A stretch of 64,000 nt of DNA, taken from contig JAAXWO010000007.1 of assembly GCA_013334965.1 (NCBI GenBank), forward strand, positions 1-64,000, given 5' to 3'. The notes beneath the pieces are model-generated. The model was not told the DNA's origin and did not search any database. It worked only from the letters and a program-made list of their open reading frames with translations. Source of the stretch: Chlorobiaceae bacterium (GTDB lineage: Bacteria > Bacteroidota > Chlorobiia > Chlorobiales > Chlorobiaceae). Position 1 is the first letter of the stretch; every line of letters begins with the position of its first letter. Below, piece by piece: positions 61,955 through 64,000 of this stretch. The position numbers and the translations under genes are program-made.

Positions 61955-62371
61955 ATGAAACGTTTTCTGCCACTGCTCACGCTCAGCCTCGTATTCCTCG
62001 GCGGCTGCGGACTGGAAAAACCGCCAGCCAAATTAGCCGAAGAGATCAACAAGGCGGACAAACCGAAAACTGAAGCCGCTGCACCGGCAGCAGCTCCTGC
62101 ACCTGCCGCCGTCCCGGCTGACCCGAAACTGGCAGCAGGCAAAACCGTCTATGAAGGTGGCTGCAACGCATGTCATGACAGCGGTATGATGAATGCCCCG
62201 AAACCCGGCGACAAGGCAGCATGGGCGCCGCGTATCGCCAAGGGCGAAGATGTGGTGATCAAGAACTCGATCGTCGGGTTCAACGGCATGCCGGCCAAGG
62301 GCGGCAATCCAGCCAACACCGACGAGCAGATCACCGACGCCGTCAAATACCTCATCAGCATTTCGAAATAA
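61955..62371 (+). CDS. Lipoprotein cytochrome c
   Basis: A 138-residue monoheme c-type cytochrome. The signal peptide ends in the lipobox LGGC (Cys19), so it is probably anchored by lipid to a membrane facing the periplasm. An Ala/Pro-rich linker (AAPAAAPAPAAVPADP, 45-65) separates it from the haem domain with CNACH and the region GDKAAWAPRIAKGEDVVIKN, closely matching the next cytochrome. Met in GMPAKGG is the likely sixth ligand. It is followed by its own terminator, so it is a separate unit from the soluble paralogue. Confidence 0.9.
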   Translation: MKRFLPLLTLSLVFLGGCGLEKPPAKLAEEINKADKPKTEAAAPAAAPAPAAVPADPKLAAGKTVYEGGCNACHDSGMMNAPKPGDKAAWAPRIAKGEDVVIKNSIVGFNGMPAKGGNPANTDEQITDAVKYLISISK

Positions 62372-62391
62372 GCGATCCGACATTGCCGTTT

Positions 62392-62428
62392 CGACAAGAG
62401 GCCGTTTATCCGGCCTCTTGTCGTTTTT
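62392..62428 (+). terminator. Rho-independent terminator after the lipoprotein cytochrome
   Basis: A perfect 13-base-pair stem (CGACAAGAGGCCG at 62392-62404, CGGCCTCTTGTCG at 62411-62423) with a six-base loop is followed by TTTTT. It separates the two cytochrome genes into different transcripts, at least in part. The interval 62429-62716 has no supportable gene and must carry the promoter of the next cytochrome. Confidence 0.9.
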
Positions 62429-62716
62429 GTCCAGAGGGATAGAGAAAGGGAATGGACAACAGGATGACACGCATTCTGAAGCCAATCACCAGAGGCCTCA
62501 ATATTTGAGGGAAATGGCAAGCTGGAAAACCTGCGCTCTTTTTCCGTTTAAGGCTCGCCATCCGAGGTTCCGCCATTCAAAAGCCTCATCCTGCGACCAA
62601 AATCTGAAAAAATTTGGATGACAGCGGCCAAAATGGTAACATTTTCACTTTCCGACTCTGGAAATCGTCACAGCACAAACACCGCACAACATCACAACCA
62701 TCTACGGAGAATACCA

Positions 62717-63049
62717 ATGTCCCGTTTCGTTTCAACCGCGCTGATCGGCGCCGCCATGCTCGTTTCCGGCAACGCATTCGCAGCCACGTACAACGCAGCA
62801 GCAGGCAAGGCTACTTATGAAGCCAGCTGTGCATCATGTCACAAGGCAGGTCTGATGGGCGCCCCGAAAACCGGCGACAAGGCCGCATGGGCACCTCGCA
62901 TCGCAACCGGCATGGATAAAATGGTCAGCAACTCGATCAAAGGCTTCAAAGGCGCCAAAGGCATGATGATGCCGAAAGGTGGCAACCCGAAACTGACCGA
63001 TGCACAGGTTGGTGATGCAGTCGCATACATGGTCGGCCAGAGCAAATAA
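62717..63049 (+). CDS. cycA: Soluble cytochrome c-555 (c-554)
   Basis: A 110-residue precursor with a signal peptide (STALIGAAMLVSGNAFA, cleavage before ATYNAA) and a haem site CASCHK. The rest (GDKAAWAPRIATGMDKMVSN, SIKGFKGAKGMMMPKGGNPK, LTDAQVGDAVAYMVGQSK) agrees with Chlorobium cytochrome c-555 as I remember it. It carries electrons in the periplasm to the reaction-centre cytochrome, for example from thiosulfate oxidation. The start at 62717 has GGAGA upstream. The gene symbol is by analogy and less sure than the function. Confidence 0.92.
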   Translation: MSRFVSTALIGAAMLVSGNAFAATYNAAAGKATYEASCASCHKAGLMGAPKTGDKAAWAPRIATGMDKMVSNSIKGFKGAKGMMMPKGGNPKLTDAQVGDAVAYMVGQSK

Positions 63050-63071
63050 GCTTTTCGCTGCAGAGCATATA

Positions 63072-63100
63072 AAAACGGGAGCCAGCCTCCCGTTTTTTGT
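63072..63100 (+). terminator. Rho-independent terminator after cytochrome c-555
   Basis: ACGGGAG (63075-63081) pairs with CTCCCGT (63087-63093) around CCAGC, followed by a run of six T residues. It is preceded by AAAAA, so it could also work on the other strand. Confidence 0.9.
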
Positions 63101-63206
63101 TCCCCCTTGCCCGCCAGGCCATAAAGAAACCCTCCCCCAGTGATCTTGCGATATTTTCTTATCTTGAGTTTCACGAACAACTTCCCTGAAGACGAGATGA
63201 ACAGCG

Positions 63207-63491
63207 ATGCCGACAGACACGGAATATCTTGGCTATGCCGCGGGAGTACTGACCACATTCGCGTTTCTGCCCCAGGCGTACCGGATGATTCGGACTCGTC
63301 AGGCCCGTGACATCAGCCTGACCTGGGTGACGGCGATGACTGCCGGCGTCTTTCTGTGGCTCTGTTACGGAATCCTGAAGCAGAGCATTCCCATCATGGC
63401 AGCCAACGGCATAACGTTTCTCCTGCTGCTGATCATCCTCGTCATCAAAATCAGATATCGCGCCCATTCCGACAGCGGGCGGCATCAGTAA
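63207..63491 (+). CDS. SemiSWEET/PQ-loop membrane protein
   Basis: A 94-residue protein with three membrane helices: YAAGVLTTFAFLPQAYRMIR with the PQ-loop motif FLPQ, WVTAMTAGVFLWLCYGIL and ITFLLLLIILVIKIRY. This single-bundle form is the SemiSWEET fold, which dimerises into a sugar transporter. Known bacterial members carry sucrose or glucose. In an obligate photoautotroph the substrate is unclear. Confidence 0.9.
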   Translation: MPTDTEYLGYAAGVLTTFAFLPQAYRMIRTRQARDISLTWVTAMTAGVFLWLCYGILKQSIPIMAANGITFLLLLIILVIKIRYRAHSDSGRHQ

Positions 63492-63523
63492 CACAAACAA
63501 GGCAACAAGAAATCGACTCGATC

Positions 63524-64000
63524 ATGACAAGACGTTCCATCGGCTTCATCGGCACAGGCAGAATCGCCCAGGCATTGATCTCCGGGCTCGCAAAGGATCC
63601 GGAAACCGTTATTTACGGGTTCGACAAGGTTCCCGAGGCCATGGAGGCAGTATCAAGCCTTTACGGAGTCAAACCCGAAGCATCGATACCCGACCTTGCC
63701 GGGGATGCCTCGATCGTCGTCATCTCGGTAAAACCTTACCAGGTTGCCGACGTGCTCGCTGAACTCTCTCCGGCGCTCGGCCCGGACCATCTCCTGATCA
63801 GCGTCGCCGCAGGTATTTCGACCGGATTCATCAGCGCGAACTCTCCCGACGGCACAAGGGTCGTCAGGGTGATGCCCAACACTCCTGCATTCGTCGGCCA
63901 GGGCATGACCGCCCTGTGCAAAGGGAGCCATGCGACCGATGAAGATCTCACGCTTGCCGAGGAAATTTTCAATGCCATAGGCAAAACGGCTATCGTCGAA
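63524..64000 (+). CDS. proC: Pyrroline-5-carboxylate reductase, partial (cut by window end)
   Basis: The last step of proline synthesis. The first 159 codons are in the window: SIGFIGTGRIAQALISGLAK (Rossmann NAD(P)-binding start), VVISVKPYQVADVLAEL, SVAAGISTGFI and the family signature VRVMPNTPAFVGQGMTALC. The frame is open at base 64000, so the C-terminal dimerisation domain lies outside. Confidence 0.95.
   Translation, partial: MTRRSIGFIGTGRIAQALISGLAKDPETVIYGFDKVPEAMEAVSSLYGVKPEASIPDLAGDASIVVISVKPYQVADVLAELSPALGPDHLLISVAAGISTGFISANSPDGTRVVRVMPNTPAFVGQGMTALCKGSHATDEDLTLAEEIFNAIGKTAIVE

Overview
The window is chromosomal DNA of a green sulfur bacterium (Chlorobiaceae, Chlorobium/Chlorobaculum type). 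The strongest indications are a soluble cytochrome closely resembling Chlorobium c-555, a short clostridial-type 2[4Fe-4S] ferredoxin with the eight-residue insert typical of chlorobial ferredoxins, a free-standing N-terminal ClpB half, and a complete Chlorobi-style str-S10-spc-alpha ribosomal cluster. All assignments come from reading the sequence and recognising motifs; no database search was run.

Layout. (1) 1-7.9 kb is an accessory region, visibly richer in A+T and poor in genes. It holds two orphan small genes, a decayed IS3-family element with two frameshifts, diverged dispersed repeats, an orphan ferredoxin, a Fic AMP-transferase-like protein, an aldo/keto reductase between short direct repeats, a HigBA-type toxin-antitoxin pair and a small membrane protein. 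(2) 8-11.8 kb carries cysS, a mannose-1-phosphate guanylyltransferase with an altered signature, and rsmG. (3) 11.8-31.7 kb, all on the minus strand, is the large translation cluster. In transcription order it reads rpsL, rpsG, fusA, tuf, a clear terminator, then rpsJ, rplC, rplD, rplW, rplB, rpsS, rplV, rpsC, rplP, rpmC, rpsQ, rplN, a tRNA-Gly(UCC), rplX, rplE, rpsN, rpsH, rplF, rplR, rpsE, rpmD, rplO, secY, map, infA, rpmJ, rpsM, rpsK, rpsD, rpoA, rplQ. (4) 32-41.6 kb has a DUF302 gene and a tightly packed seven-gene surface-glycan operon (glycosyltransferases, methyltransferase, flippase, YfhO-like membrane protein); nearly all junctions are four-base ATGA overlaps.

(5) 41.9-43.7 kb has ptsH, an N-acetylglutamate-synthase-like GNAT gene and obgE, with xseB divergent. 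(6) 44.0-45.55 kb is the most striking non-coding structure: four copies of a 175-base nested palindrome embedded in direct repeats, filling the space between convergent xseB and gatB. Related palindromes occur in other intergenic spaces of the window. (7) 45.6-54.9 kb has gatB, a secreted SYLF protein, truncated clpB, a small unknown gene and a MoxR-DUF58-BatA-BatB type operon. (8) 54.9-64 kb, on the plus strand, has tsaD, yajC, carA, a PhnA-like zinc-ribbon gene, a class V aminotransferase, a BatC-like TPR protein, a B12-binding radical SAM protein, two paralogous cytochromes c (one lipid-anchored, one soluble), a SemiSWEET-like PQ-loop protein and the start of proC, cut by the window edge.

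The genes combine core translation and secretion functions, envelope glycan assembly and photosynthetic or sulfur electron transfer. I do not see a defence island, prophage, CRISPR array or clearly new multi-gene enzyme system. The best candidates for something undescribed are the nested-palindrome array and its dispersed relatives, the tRNA embedded in the ribosomal operon and the split ClpB.
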